64,000 bases of DNA from Sthenelais limicola. Taxonomy: Eukaryota > Annelida > Polychaeta > Phyllodocida > Sigalionidae. The stretch lies in assembly GCA_942159475.1 (NCBI GenBank), contig OW804095.1, forward strand, positions 62,214,773 to 62,278,772. Direction: 5' to 3'. The translations under genes were made by a program, and so were the position numbers. The notes below the pieces were generated by a model. It saw only the letters and a list, made by a program, of their open reading frames with translations, was not told where the DNA came from and searched no databases. The first letter of the stretch is position 1. Every line of letters begins with the position of its first letter. Below are positions 21,719 to 32,957 of the stretch, in pieces.

Positions 21719-21758
21719 AAGTCTATCACGAAGCCAATCGCCGTCAGTGTGGGCCCCC
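21719..21758 (-). repeat. Right terminal inverted repeat of the Harbinger element
   Basis: Reverse complement of the left end with one mismatch in 28 bp; followed by TAT. The adjoining 21600-21718 holds the right subterminal repeats (TTGCGAT and TATCGCAAA words). Confidence 0.9.
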
Positions 21759-22140
21759 TATAATTCTCCCAAACGGGCAGCATTTGATTTCAGAAGGCCA
21801 TTTTTTTTAGAAATAAATAAAATTCGTTGAACCTCTATAATCTTTGGTGTACACATAGCAGGGAATATCAGCATAATGCAGGTGAAGTTTGGGAAGGCTG
21901 GGGCCAATATTTCGATTCCTACACCTATGATTCAGATACCTATTATTTCCCTATTATTTTGCCTTATTTCAGCCTCATTAAGCCCGATTAATCCAATAGT
22001 CAGGGAGCACAAGGCCCGAAATGGGGGTGTTGCTAAACATTTTGGTTAGAGCTTGACAACACATACCACCATATATATAGCATTCATACTGGCCTATAAG
22101 AAAACCATTGTTGTCGTTCTGACATTTTGTTTATTCCATG

Positions 22141-23560
22141 GTTTCCATGGCAACAGAAGCAAAAAATGGAAATTCTGAGGTTAAATTACTTAAATGAACC
22201 TGTCAGAGATGAGCAGTGTGAATACTTTGATATTTTGGGAAAATATTGACATCCAAATTGTACATTAAAATTATTATGGCATTTGACCTTTGATCAAGGT
22301 CAAGGTCACATTTATCAAGGTCAAACCCAGAAAAAGCCCACAAATTAATTTATTGATCTATCTGTATAATTTGATTCTAGAAAATTGCCAAAGTATCATT
22401 AGTATGAGATTCACTGACTTAAAGTTGGTAAGGCACAATATGGTTACCATAGCAACTAGAAAACTTTAAAAAAAATGCATACCTCCTGTTGCCATCAAGG
22501 AGGCCAGTAATATGAGTTGGCCAAATATGGAAGCTCCTCCAAGACAATCTTTTTTAGGAGAATCACCATCAATGGTGGGCAAATATGGAATATAAAGTAT
22601 ATTTTCATTTCCATTCCTAATATTCTTATTGAATATGATTCTTTTGCCGTTGCCATGGCAACAGTTCTGGAAATCAGGGAAGAAATAATGGGATAACAAA
22701 AAGCTGAATAATTCAAAAGATATTTTACTTAGAATTCTGGAATGTTGCTAATTTATAGAATACTTGATGGGACAACAAATATATTGTAGCAATTGACCTT
22801 TGAGGAAAGGTCAAGGTCATTTTTCAAAGGCCAATGTCATGTCAAACTAGGCAATAATTGCATCCCTTGTGTCTCGATAAAGATGGATGTTTGTCCTAAA
22901 CATGTTTGTAGAAAACATTTTTATTGGGAACCACCATTAAAGGTGGTAAAATGTTCCATATGAAGTATATTTTCAGTTTTATTCTGAATATTCTTATTGA
23001 ATATGATTTTGTGGCTGTTGCCATGGCAACAGTTCCGGGAATAAGGGAAGAATTAAGGGGGTAACAAAAGGATGAATATTACTGAGGATTTTGTCCTTAG
23101 AATCCTGTAATTTTGTCCATCTATAGAGCATGAAATGGGACAATCAATATATAGTAGCATTTGACCCCTTTGAAAGGTCAAGGTCACTTTTTCCAAGGTC
23201 AAAGTTATGTCTATATTGACACTCAATGTAGCGTATTACAGCCAAATAAGAGCCAAGATGAGTAATATGGCTAATTATGTAGAATAATTATGGAAGGAAG
23301 GCTTGGAAAAAAAGTCAAATTCATCAATGAATGAACAAAGCACATCAAGTAACCTGTCATATCAAACTCCTGAAATGTTTTTTGGTGTAACCATGGTTAC
23401 TGATATCTATCATGATGAGACAATTGTGGGACATCAAATGGTCCAATAAGTTGGAAGGTATTTAGAATTCTGAAATCTGGCTGCAGTAGAGTAATTTAAG
23501 AAGAAAATGCTAAATTATCAATCAACTGTCGCTTATATAAGGTCAAGGTCAAAATTACGA
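22141..23560 (+). repeat. Degenerate tandem repeat carrying X-box palindromes and AAGGTCA sites
   Basis: Units of about 370 bp: the segment around 22500-22870 recurs at about 22870-23220 (the shared GTTGCCATGGCAAC is 368 bp apart), and more distant relatives lie on each side. Each unit has a palindrome of the RFX X-box type: GTTTCCATGGCAAC at 22141, GTTACCATAGCAAC at 22443, GTTGCCATGGCAAC at 22649 and 23017, GTAACCATGGTTAC at 23387. Most also have TCAAGGTCA-type nuclear receptor half-sites (22293, 22807, 23173, 23538). Whether these sites bind anything is unknown. No coding potential. Confidence 0.7.
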
Positions 23561-23959
23561 ATTCAATGATACTAAACTATTCACTTGGTTCTAGAATATG
23601 AAACTCTAGGCACAAGGTAATATTCTGAAACGACTCAGATATCTTAACTGAAAAAGCTCTTTTATCACAATAGCGGCGAAGATTTTGGCATAAGAGCTTT
23701 GAAAGTAGGCTTCCCACAGCCTCATTTTGGCCAAGGAACTCAAATAAAACGGTTGGAATCATGTGTGATCATCTCAAATACAGGTTGTACATCCTAAGCT
23801 GGAAAACCAAATGATGCTCGATTGGGAGAATTACTCATATATATATATTTTTAAAAACACCCATTTATTGGGTCTTTTGTCTCTTTTAGACTCATGTTAT
23901 TGGGTCGTAATAGGCTTATCGGGTCCTTCAATCCGCTTATCGGTCATGAACCAATATAG

Positions 23960-24965
23960 ATGAGTGATAAGAAACTTGCTGCTGATGCAGATGGCCAGCC
24001 TCATAATGATTTCTCAGTGGACTCTACCCCAGTACGAAGTGCCAGACAATTCCTTGCTGAACAAGATATTTCGCCAAACCAGAACCCAAACCTAGTTAAG
24101 GGACTTGCAGCTGCAAATTCCCTAGTGAAACAAGTGATTTCTGCTCCGAAAGAAGTCAAAAAGGCTATTGTAACACAACCATCAACTTCAAATAATGATG
24201 GTCTGAAAGCACACCTGGCGAAGAAGTTACACATCAGCCGTAGAAATCTCTTTTCTGGACCCAAGGCCAAAGATTCCTGCCATCCACAACACAAGAATAG
24301 ATGCCGTATTGTACGAGAGTTTCTGGCTCATCCTGCCAATAGCTGTCAGCTACCAGGAAAAAGAGATACTGGAAAGAGATCATTAAATGATACATTTAAG
24401 GGCCTGTGGACCAAGTTCTGCCGGCAGTACAAGATACAGATGAGCTATCCATCCTTTGTCCGAAAGGTGCCAAGGTCTTACAAAGGCATTAGGGTAACAG
24501 CCCGTAGGCAGTGTCTGTCTAAAATGCACCAATTTCACTCTGAAGATGCAGTCAATACGTCAGGTGGGTGACATCACCTGCTTTTGGGATTTTATTTCCC
24601 TGCCACCGGAGCTCATTCAGGAGCGCATAAACTCTTCATCAGAAAAGGAGAAGGTTGAGTTCAAAGAATGGAAGTATGTGGATGTCAAGACAAAAAAAGG
24701 GGCTACCATCAAGCAGGTCTGTATGATGACATTTACTTTAGATAAAAATGACTATCAACATGTCATTGCTTATGAATTTCAAAAAGCCAAGGAACACATC
24801 CAGCGTCTGCACAACCAATTCAAACAAGTGGCTATTGCAAAGAAGAACCTTGGGCAGAATGAAATATTGGTACAGATGGATTACAGCGAAAACTACAATT
24901 GCTGTTATCAAGACGAGCCATCTGAAGCCTTTTATGATTTTGTGCCCGTTACCCTCCATCCGTTA
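23960..24965 (+). pseudogene. Transposase-like protein, N-terminal half
   Basis: Frame 1 runs 23960-24571 from MSDKKLAADADG and contains REFLAHPANSCQLPGKRDTG, KRSLNDTFKGLWTKFCR and RRQCLSKMH. A frameshift near 24546 moves to the second frame (24546 on), with the Trp-rich stretch EWKYVDVKTKKG, HIQRLHNQFKQ and LVQMDYSENYNC. I recognise this as a multi-copy invertebrate protein type, probably a DDE-like transposase, in which QMDF/YxEN carries the first acidic residue. The name of the superfamily is not certain to me. The family motif continues with VTLHP at 24950-24965, where homology stops. A 14-bp tandem duplication (GTTACCCTCCATC twice) marks the break. The C-terminal half of the same protein type lies at 37596-38766. 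Confidence 0.6.
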
Positions 24966-25045
24966 CCCTCCATCTCCAACAGGATCCCACAGGACCGTCA
25001 GGACATCGCTCCTTGCCATTCCGCTGAGTCCGCTGAGACTGAGGC

Positions 25046-25140
25046 CCAGCGGAGCAGAGCCCTCCCCCATAATCTGGATAATGGGTATATGGGTACACTT
25101 GCGTGTTGCGCCACTTTCCCCAGGTCCTCTGCTCCGCTGG
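25046..25140. repeat. Short inverted repeat
   Basis: CCAGCGGAGCAGAG (25046-25059) and its exact reverse complement (25127-25140) flank 67 bp. GC-rich compared with the surroundings. Function unknown. Confidence 0.6.
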
Positions 25141-25576
25141 TCCCCTCCTCCTCAGGACCAGAGGACTTTAGTTTAGCATGTACACACGCATCGAAATCAG
25201 GACTTTAGCGTATAAACACGGGTCAAAATCAGAAGTTTTAATTATTAAACTTGTGCCCTTTATCACCCATTTCAAAATGGCATTTCCTCTATAAATGTGT
25301 GGTAGGCGTACATAGCCTGTTTCCTGCCCTCCCTAGGCCTACCTATTGAGATTGAAAAGGCCAAATAAATTTCGGCTGAACAGATAACACCTAGGTTGTT
25401 TATGTTAATGTATAGCTTTTGCTAGCCAACTAACGACGCCCCATAACTACATTATCATTCTCATCCTGTCTGTATATAGTCACATGAACCTGCCTCTGCG
25501 TATGTCCCGATAGTCAAATCTCAAGATGCAGAGGCAGGTTCGCTGACTAGTCTGTACATAGGGCCGTATAGAATCC

Positions 25577-25835
25577 TGGACGTTTCCAACAAATACACCA
25601 TTCCTTCCGAATATATTATTCCATATGAATACATCAGTTCAATGATGTATTCGTATTGAATTATGTTGATTCGTTGATACATCCTTCCTGAATGAAATAC
25701 CTGAATATAAATGAAATAAATAGTAAATCCTTTCTTTAGGAGACAATGGTTGACAATAAAAATACAAAATGTATATTTTCCAGCCATTTTTTTTTAACGT
25801 GTATTCGTCGATAACGTGTATTCGTATGGAGGTGA
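25577..25835 (+). repeat. MITE-like repeat R2, copy 1
   Basis: Shares GTTTCCAAC-AATACACC, ACATCAGTTCAATGATGTAT and TTGATACATCCTT with 52183-52430. The right part contains GTGTATTCGTATGGA, roughly the inverse of the left end. Probably a small non-autonomous DNA element; the exact borders were not resolved. Confidence 0.5.
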
Positions 25836-26115
25836 CCAAGGTGTCAGCTATAGCTTCACCTTAATCTTTCTCCCCACATCGTCGCTAAATGTAGCGTTTG
25901 CAGTCGGGACAGCTTTCGCACAGTCATAGTGTCCCATGCAGAAGACCGCCCCCAAAAGACCTGTATATACTTGATGTGTTGAAGCTATCCTTGCTGCCCT
26001 GCCAGGTGACAGAAAGCTTTGCTGGGCCTGAAGTGTGGCTTCATTATGCATAGTCAATTTCATGTGCAAAGCACTACCATTATATTTTAAGAATGTGATC
26101 ATTTGGGTGATATTG

Positions 26116-26324
26116 AGTGAGTGAGTGAGATTGGTTGCTTTACGCCCTTATCAACACTTTGAAGTGTTATATCAAGGGCGGGAGAGCTGAGAGGGAGGCG
26201 GTTTATGATCATACCCAGGAAACAGAGATAGAGAAGAACGGAGAGATAGACAGAGAAAAGAGACAGAAAGGGACCTTTAAGGTCTCACCCAGGACCAGGC
26301 ACTTTAAGGTCTTACCCAGGACCG
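26116..26324 (+). mobile_element. SINE (GAGTGAG family), full-length copy
   Basis: 209 bp flanked by a perfect 12-bp target duplication TGGGTGATATTG (26104-26115 and 26325-26336). Structure: AGTGAGTGAGTGAG head; TTTACGCCC stem side; central fold-back around CAACACTTTGAAGTGTT; ATCAAGGGCGGGAG stem side; GA-rich middle; and two GGCACTTTAAGGTC-type tail repeats (the first varied here) each ending ACCCAGGACC. No poly(A). The target duplications show retroposition by a LINE. Confidence 0.85.
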
Positions 26325-26339
26325 TGGGTGATATTGTAG

Positions 26340-29300
26340 ATTCTTTGTTAACACCTCCCCCCTCCACCCCGGCCTCCAATCATTGCATAAGGGAGAATGA
26401 CAGACACATGCATTCATGCGGACACAACTTGCTGAATAAATGGATGTCTTTCTAAGGATACCAGTGGTGATTGTCAATTGCTGGGTTTCCTCAAGAACTC
26501 TAATTGTATGATCGTTCAATCCATATGTTCATTAAAAAATAATGGTCATAACTTATAAAGAATGTTATGTAGACGATGTGGGATGCTGTTGGATGATCAG
26601 GGAATTCAGCGAGTTCTGAAACTGATATGGCTATGGGTTTGTAACGAAAAATGACAAAACCAGATTCTATATTATCCTCTCTTTATTTCTAAACTAAACT
26701 AATGTACCTCTCTTTATTTATACACAAACAACAGTCTAAATTAAAGCATACGGTTGACTCTTGTCAAGTTGAAATATGTATTCAATAAGTTCAATAGCTC
26801 CCACACTCATATTGGAGTTGATGCACACTTTGTACAAATGTCCACATATGTCATGAGAGCTGGTTCCAGTCCATCATCGCAAGTTAAGTGAAAACCGCGG
26901 TTGCAGTAACTGCAGTAGATGTAGATCCTGAAATGATATGAGGTTAAAATATTATCATTAATGATACGTCAGTCATATTCACAAACATTCCATGCATTTT
27001 GATATGTTTGTCGCAATTGTTGCCGCCCCGTAAATAACGTATTACCAAATTACTAATTGCCACGTCATCGGGGAGGGGGGGGGGGGGAGGGGGGGCATGG
27101 GGGTCATGACATGTATCAGGGCTAAAAAAAACCTAGTGGAAAGTGGAAATCTCTACGGCCCCGATTTCAAACCCCTGTTGTGATGTCTACTTAGAATGAA
27201 ACAAGATACATACAGATCAGTGTGATTTCATTTATAATTCTGCAAATAAATTTAGGCAAGTGAAAAAGGATGTGTAAATCTTGGCTGCCACTTGCCTAAT
27301 GGGCAAGTGATGTTGGTAGGTTTTTTTCAAGCCCTGTGTATTATTAATAACATCTAGATCTGAACAGATAATAAATATATATGAGACTTACTTAAATTCT
27401 CTGTCAAATACGATCCGATTAGGGGCTAATTCCAGTCGCTGCTGTTGTAGATACAGTGCATTTTCAAATCATGGCTGCTCCAGGCATATGGAGCATGTCC
27501 ACTGTATTTGGTTAGCTAATTCTGGATCGCTGGCCAGTCTTAGGGCGGTAGCGGTCATATCTTAGCTTAAAACACAAAACGTAAGATACCAAGCTATTAT
27601 TTTTTTAAATCACTCATTATCATGAAATACAGATCTAGGAACTCTGTTGATGTTTCATAAGAACTGCCCATATGCTTAAGTGAGATCATATTGCGGATTC
27701 ATGACGACTATCTCTCTATATTAGAGGGAGATAATGAGAATGAAAGCCATGCTCTCTGAATGTAATACGATTCACTACAGAAAATGTGATTTTATTTAGT
27801 GCAGTGCATTAATTTTGTACTCATGTACTGATATATATTACACATACCTGCTCATTTTTCGAGCACGTCAAGTAGGGTGAGATAGTAGCCCGATGGGCAT
27901 GATGTGCAATGCTGTGTGCAATATATCTGCAATGCAACCGCAATAGACTGCAATGCAAAATCTGTTGCACATGTATTGCAGATCCATTGCAGACATGAGA
28001 AAAAATGACTGCAAAATTATTTGGGAAATCTTTTGCACTTGTTTTATTTTTGGAGAAAATAAGGACTGAAAGAATGATATATGATTCATACTCTGAAGTT
28101 CCTTTTTAGTTGATATAAAAATCAATATCGGGCCTGCTTGTATCAATGCCCAAGACACAATACTGCAAAATATCTGTATATTTTGAGTGCTAGTTTTGCG
28201 CAATGATCTTTGCTGATTCATTGCACTATAATAGTCAACCTGAGAAGTAAATTACTGCAACATAATTTGCGAATCTTTTGCATCTTTTAACAAACTGTCT
28301 TGTTTTCTTCTGAAGGGAAAATAACTGCAAAATATCTGCATATATTAACTTTTGCGTTTTGATCTTTGCGGTGTTATTGCCCTTTAAACCTTGATTCCTA
28401 ATATATAATGCTGTATGTAGCTAGGTCAGAAACTGTGAGACAATTATACATACCCCGAGCCACACACTCAGGACCCTATGCGCACACCCATTCTGCCTCA
28501 CAGCTTTTTAGGTCTATGTAAAGTGTATGTCTCAGTGCGACCAGCAAAGAAAAAGCAGTCCACTCACTGGTCAAGCTGCAAGCTTCCTTAGAGGGGCATA
28601 GTGCGTGGCTGCATACTGCACACACTGTCAATCACCATAGCTTTTAATTTAATAAGTAAAGCTATGTAAAGGCATATACAGCCTAACCACTGAACCATTT
28701 TTTTTCTACTTCACATTCCCAACTATATAAGTATTTATAAACTTGCATCTTACAAAATTTACCCTAACATTTAGCAATATATGTTCCCAGTGTGTCCTTC
28801 ACAGTGCATGAAAACACATTACAAAACTACCCTCAAGCATCTAGGCTACATCAAGTTACCACAGGTGCGAAAAGCCACATTACCTGGCACTTCCCTCATC
28901 TATAGCTGGCATTTCATACTCACCTGTCGCTCATTACACCCCCTCTCCCTCCCTGTATTCATAAACCCCACTGTGCTAAACCAAACAGTGTCAATTGTGC
29001 ATTTTAGCACTAGAGGGCGCTACAGGCAAGCCTGTCATTATTACTAATTCTTCTATACTAAAAGCACAACCCATGTAGTATTTTGACATAATATGCACTA
29101 TTGGAATTAACCATTATATATCTTGAATTGTTTTGGGGGATATTCTTCTATATTCTGTCTGTGTAATCATTTGTGGGCAATTGTAGAGGATGTGTAATCA
29201 AAACACCCCCAACCATTTACATATGTATATGTAGTGTACCCCCAATGGGTCTACCAACTCCACAATCTACACCAACAAAGGGAGAATGATAGACACCTAC

Positions 29301-30116
29301 ACTCATGTTTGTGGCAAAATGATGAATGAGTGAATGTCTTTCTAAGGATACTCTATTGGTTACTCTATTAATTAGCTCCTCAGCAACTCTAATTGGATGG
29401 TCGTTTCATCTGAATGTTCATTAAAAACTATTCATAACTTAATGAAAATTTACCCTAAAATGAGCTAAATATCATGCATATAAATGAGCATTTTGATGCG
29501 CATATAATATACTGTATTGAATAAGATTGCTATATATAGCTGCATTGTACACATTTTACTTATTATTACTGTGTTTTGAGGTGCTATTCAGTAGTGCCTC
29601 CTGACCCACTACACTGCTGCCTATGAAACAGTGCATCAAGTGTTTATAAAACAAGTTGTGGGGAGGTGCATTTTGACGCACAACCTGTTGTGCATTAAAA
29701 TCCGGCACCCCAGTGCCAATGTGTCCATCGGGGAGTGCAATGTGCGTAATGATCATCATAATTTGAATGATTTACTTTGGTAATCAGAATAAACCAATCT
29801 TGTGCGTCAGTACCATGGTTAATCATTAATCTGTGATGGTATATATTTAAACCCATGGTCCCTGTTAACAACATTGGAACATAACTACCATGTACATGAT
29901 AAGGTGATACATCAATTCTTAGGCTATTTAATTACTTCCTAGATATTTCTCTAGACTTACTATATTTCTTTCTTTTTCTACATGGTTCAGAGTTTACATA
30001 AATAACCTGCCCCAACCCCTCTGCCACCCCATTGTTCCTTCTCCTTCCAATTAATACCATCAGTTATCCAAAGTCCCCACTACTCCTTAAGCCCCTGAAC
30101 AAACAAACCATGTAGG
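26340..30116. other. Long non-coding stretch
   Basis: No gene recognised over about 3.8 kb. Contains a G-run at about 27072-27105, a TGCAA/TTGCA-rich segment at 27890-28360 that may be an old transposon end, and a possible CTCF-like word at 29007. Open frames here are short and without family character. Confidence 0.4.
29007..29020 (+). promoter_or_regulatory. CTCF-like motif
   Basis: GCACTAGAGGGCGC is close to the bilaterian CTCF core (C-C-A-S-Y-A-G-R-K-G-G-C). Sequence match only; chance occurrence is possible. Confidence 0.25.
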
Positions 30117-30128
30117 GTATAGGGCGGA

Positions 30129-30761
30129 TTTGGTTTGGTTTGGTTTGGTTTGGTTAGTTTCACCTCCGCTAATAGTAATTAAAAGTTAGCAGATATACTG
30201 TGGTTTTATTATTTTATTCTGTGAAATTCCCTATTTCATGAAACAGGGTTTGGCCTGACGAAGTCAGGCTTCATTTAGGTTACCTAAATTTTGTCGTACA
30301 ATTTGGTTTCCCGTAGGAAATCAAGAATATTTTTGTTCCCAGATTCCCGGAAAATACTCTGCAGTGTCCTGCGATTTTGCAGGAATTTTATTCTGTTTCT
30401 CTTGGTTGCCTGACAATGTATTAAGAGATGCTCTACACTCAGTTGAGTGTTGCATGTCTGACATACAGGAGCCACTTCACCTTTTAGAAGGTGCCTGTGA
30501 GTCAGTTTGGTGTGACCGGTACGAAGACGGGTCAGTATCACCTGTTCGGGTCTTGTCAGGTTATCATCTTTGAATTTTGGTGTGATTGATGGTGTGATTG
30601 CTCGCAGCTTGTTACTGTTAACACCATTCCATGTGCGCTGCCAGCTACGTTTGACATGTGCCTGCGCCACAGGTACAATGTCTGTGTATGGCATTTGGTC
30701 AGCCCCAACAGGGCGCCTCAATGCATTTTTGGCTGCAATGTCTGCTGCCTCATTTCCTTCT
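30129..30761 (-). mobile_element. Jockey/I-type LINE, 5'-truncated copy A
   Basis: Perfect 12-bp target duplication GTATAGGGCGGA (30117-30128 and 30762-30773). On the minus strand it ends in a (CCAAA)5 tail next to the lower-coordinate duplication. The body is nearly identical to copy B (31713-32946), with no difference seen by eye over about 600 bp, so both are recent. Coding remnant 30284-30761: the end of the RNase H domain (GNEAADIAAKNA) and the CCHC knuckle C-x2-C-x7-H-x4-C. Confidence 0.9.
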
Positions 30762-30773
30762 GTATAGGGCGGA

Positions 30774-31701
30774 AGTACAAGCAACAGCCATCCACTAAAC
30801 ACAAGGCCTAGAAACAAAGGATTCAGGGTTTTGGGCGGGAATTATTGGCGTGGATACAACAGATGCAATCTTGCAGTCACAGAGGGTAGGTGTCTATGCT
30901 GCATGTACTGTATATATATATAGAAGCATACTTAGTAAGTTGTTCATTTTTGTAAGGTCTGTGCCATTGAGATTCATTTGATTAATTGTGAACATCATCA
31001 TATTTTCTTTATACATGTTCAAAGAGTTTGAAATATACATATAATTCAGAGACTGTTCATATTCAGGCAATATTAGTAGGTAATCATGTGCTTTCCCCCT
31101 CTCTCTCTAGGGTCACATACAGTGTATGTTTGATTTGTGTATGGAACAGATTTCTTCATTGTACCATTTGAACTTCACGGACGCATGCAGCTGCATGTAA
31201 AATAGCGGCAGTATTCAAAATCTGCAGTGGCAGGGGGTATAGCGTCGCCACATTTTCCAAAGCTCACAGAAGAACCACTAATGCCAGAAACGTATATTAT
31301 ACCTCAAACGAACCGGGAACATATCAGGAACATGGAGGAGTGAGATCATCAAAATCTGTTTAGATCTTGCTGTTTAGATCTTGCAACTATTTGCCGGGCC
31401 TGCCCCCCCCCCCCCACACACACACATTGTTTGCTTATTATTATGAAAAAATAAGGTTTATATTCCGCTCAATATTATAAGAGTTTGGGTTACTTTGTAA
31501 GGGTCTATAAGGGTTTCGATCATTTTCTAGTAATACTATAAATGCTAGGGAAAAACACTTGAAGAGAAGGCGAAATAAGTCAGAAACCTGTTCCCGCATT
31601 TATAGGCAGATTAACTAAAGTCAATCTTAACATTTGTGAGAGTATGAGTTTCAGTTTATCCGTGTCCTGCCCCAACATCCCAAGGATACAGACAAAGGAC
31701 T
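30774..31701. other. Non-coding spacer between the two LINE copies
   Basis: No coding signal. Short C-run near 31405. Confidence 0.4.
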
Positions 31702-31712
31702 GACCAGTAGGA

Positions 31713-32946
31713 TTTGGTTTGGTTTGGTTAGTTTCACCTCCGCTAATAGTAATTAAAAGTTAGCAGATATACTGTGGTTTTATTATTTTATTCTGTGAAA
31801 TTCCCTATTTCATGAAACAGGGTTTGGCCTGACGAAGTCAGGCTTCATTTAGGTTACCTAAATTTTGTCGTACAATTTGGTTTCCCGTAGGAAATCAAGA
31901 ATATTTTTGTTCCCAGATTCCCGGAAAATACTCTGCAGTGTCCTGCGATTTTGCAGGAATTTTATTCTGTTTCTCTTGGTTGCCTGACAATGTATTAAGA
32001 GATGCTCTACACTCAGTTGAGTGTTGCATGTCTGACATACAGGAGCCACTTCACCTTTTAGAAGGTGCCTGTGAGTCAGTTTGGTGTGACCGGTACGAAG
32101 ACGGGTCAGTATCACCTGTTCGGGTCTTGTCAGGTTATCATCTTTGAATTTTGGTGTGATTGATGGTGTGATTGCTCGCAGCTTGTTACTGTTAACACCA
32201 TTCCATGTGCGCTGCCAGCTACGTTTGACATGTGCCTGCGCCACAGGTACAATGTCTGTGTATGGCATTTGGTCAGCCCCAACAGGGCGCCTCAATGCAT
32301 TTTTGGCTGCAATGTCTGCTGCCTCATTTCCTTCTATTCCAATGTGGCTTGGCACCCAGCACAACACCACTTCTTTGTCCAGTCTTTTGTTTTCAGTGTA
32401 TGTCTCTTGAATTGCTTGTAGGATTGGGTTCTTAGGATAAAGGTTGGTCACAGCTTCTAGACATGGGTGCGAGTCTGAGAATATGATGAATTTCTTCATC
32501 CGTGAGACCTGTACCCATTCAAGTGCCTTAAGCAGTGCTTTTCCTTCAGCAGTGTAGATGCTGCTTTCCTTGTGGAGAGCCTTCTTCAAGTTCCCAAATG
32601 GTGTATGCACGGCAAATCCAACACGACTACCATCTTTGGAACCATCGGTGAAAATGGCTGTATGGCTTTCAAACTGTGTCCTGATTTCACTGTATTGTTT
32701 TTCAAATACATGCACAGGAGTCTCAGTTTTCTTGTTTGTGTCAAGGTCCAGGATAACCAGGGGTAATTTTTGTTCCCATGGTGGAGTCTCTGGTGGTTTT
32801 TCAGTCATTACTCTTTTCATTGGTACACCAGCTTCTCGGAATAAAGACCTTGCTGTCACTGCCATTGGCTTGATGGCATTTGGCTTCTCCCGATACACAG
32901 TGTTCTTGTTGTCAAATATGAGTTTGTGGGCTGGATTTTTTGGGGG
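31713..32946 (-). mobile_element. Jockey/I-type LINE, 5'-truncated copy B
   Basis: Target duplication GACCAGTAGGA (31702-31712 and 32947-32957). The minus-strand tail is (CCAAA)3. The truncation point falls in the linker between RT and RNase H, so no RT is present. Identical in its 3' part to copy A. Confidence 0.9.
31858..32946 (-). pseudogene. LINE ORF2 C-terminal part: RNase H and CCHC knuckle
   Basis: An open frame of 346 codons from an internal Met at 32898 (it enters from 32946). RNase HI residues are all present, counted from that Met: Asp85 (IFTDGSKDG), Glu118 (YTAEGKALL), Asp142 (IIFSDSHPCL), His185 and Asp195 (PSHIGIEGNEAADIAAK). A CCHC knuckle follows at about 284-300 (CQTCNTQLSVEHLLIHC), then the C-terminus. 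This arrangement is typical of jockey/I-group LINEs in which RNase H follows RT. The frame is uninterrupted although the RT and endonuclease are absent, which fits a young dead-on-arrival insertion. Confidence 0.88.
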
Positions 32947-32957
32947 GACCAGTAGGA

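Larger units (their letters stand above)
5195..21758. mobile_element. PIF/Harbinger DNA transposon, 16.6 kb including nested insertions
   Basis: The left end (GAGGGCCCACACTGACGG...) and the reverse complement of the right end (GGGGGCCCACACTGACGG...) match over 28 bp with one mismatch and keep resembling each other for about 12 bp more. Both ends abut TAT (5192-5194 and 21759-21761), a 3-bp target duplication as expected for Harbinger. The two expected genes face inward: a MADF-type DNA-binding protein from the left end and a DDE transposase from the right end, their last exons about 460 bp apart. A roughly 6.5-kb LINE, GA-rich repeats and a partial SINE are nested inside; without the LINE the element would be about 10 kb, long for this superfamily. 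Both genes carry frameshifts or stops, so this copy is not autonomous. Confidence 0.9.

Noticed and set aside
27890..28360. TGCAA-rich segment as a possible Harbinger relative
   Set aside because: No matching inverted end or target duplication was found; kept only as a remark.
30364..30767. Plus-strand frames duplicated at 31938-32410
   Set aside because: Antisense shadows of the RNase H coding sequence of the two LINE copies.
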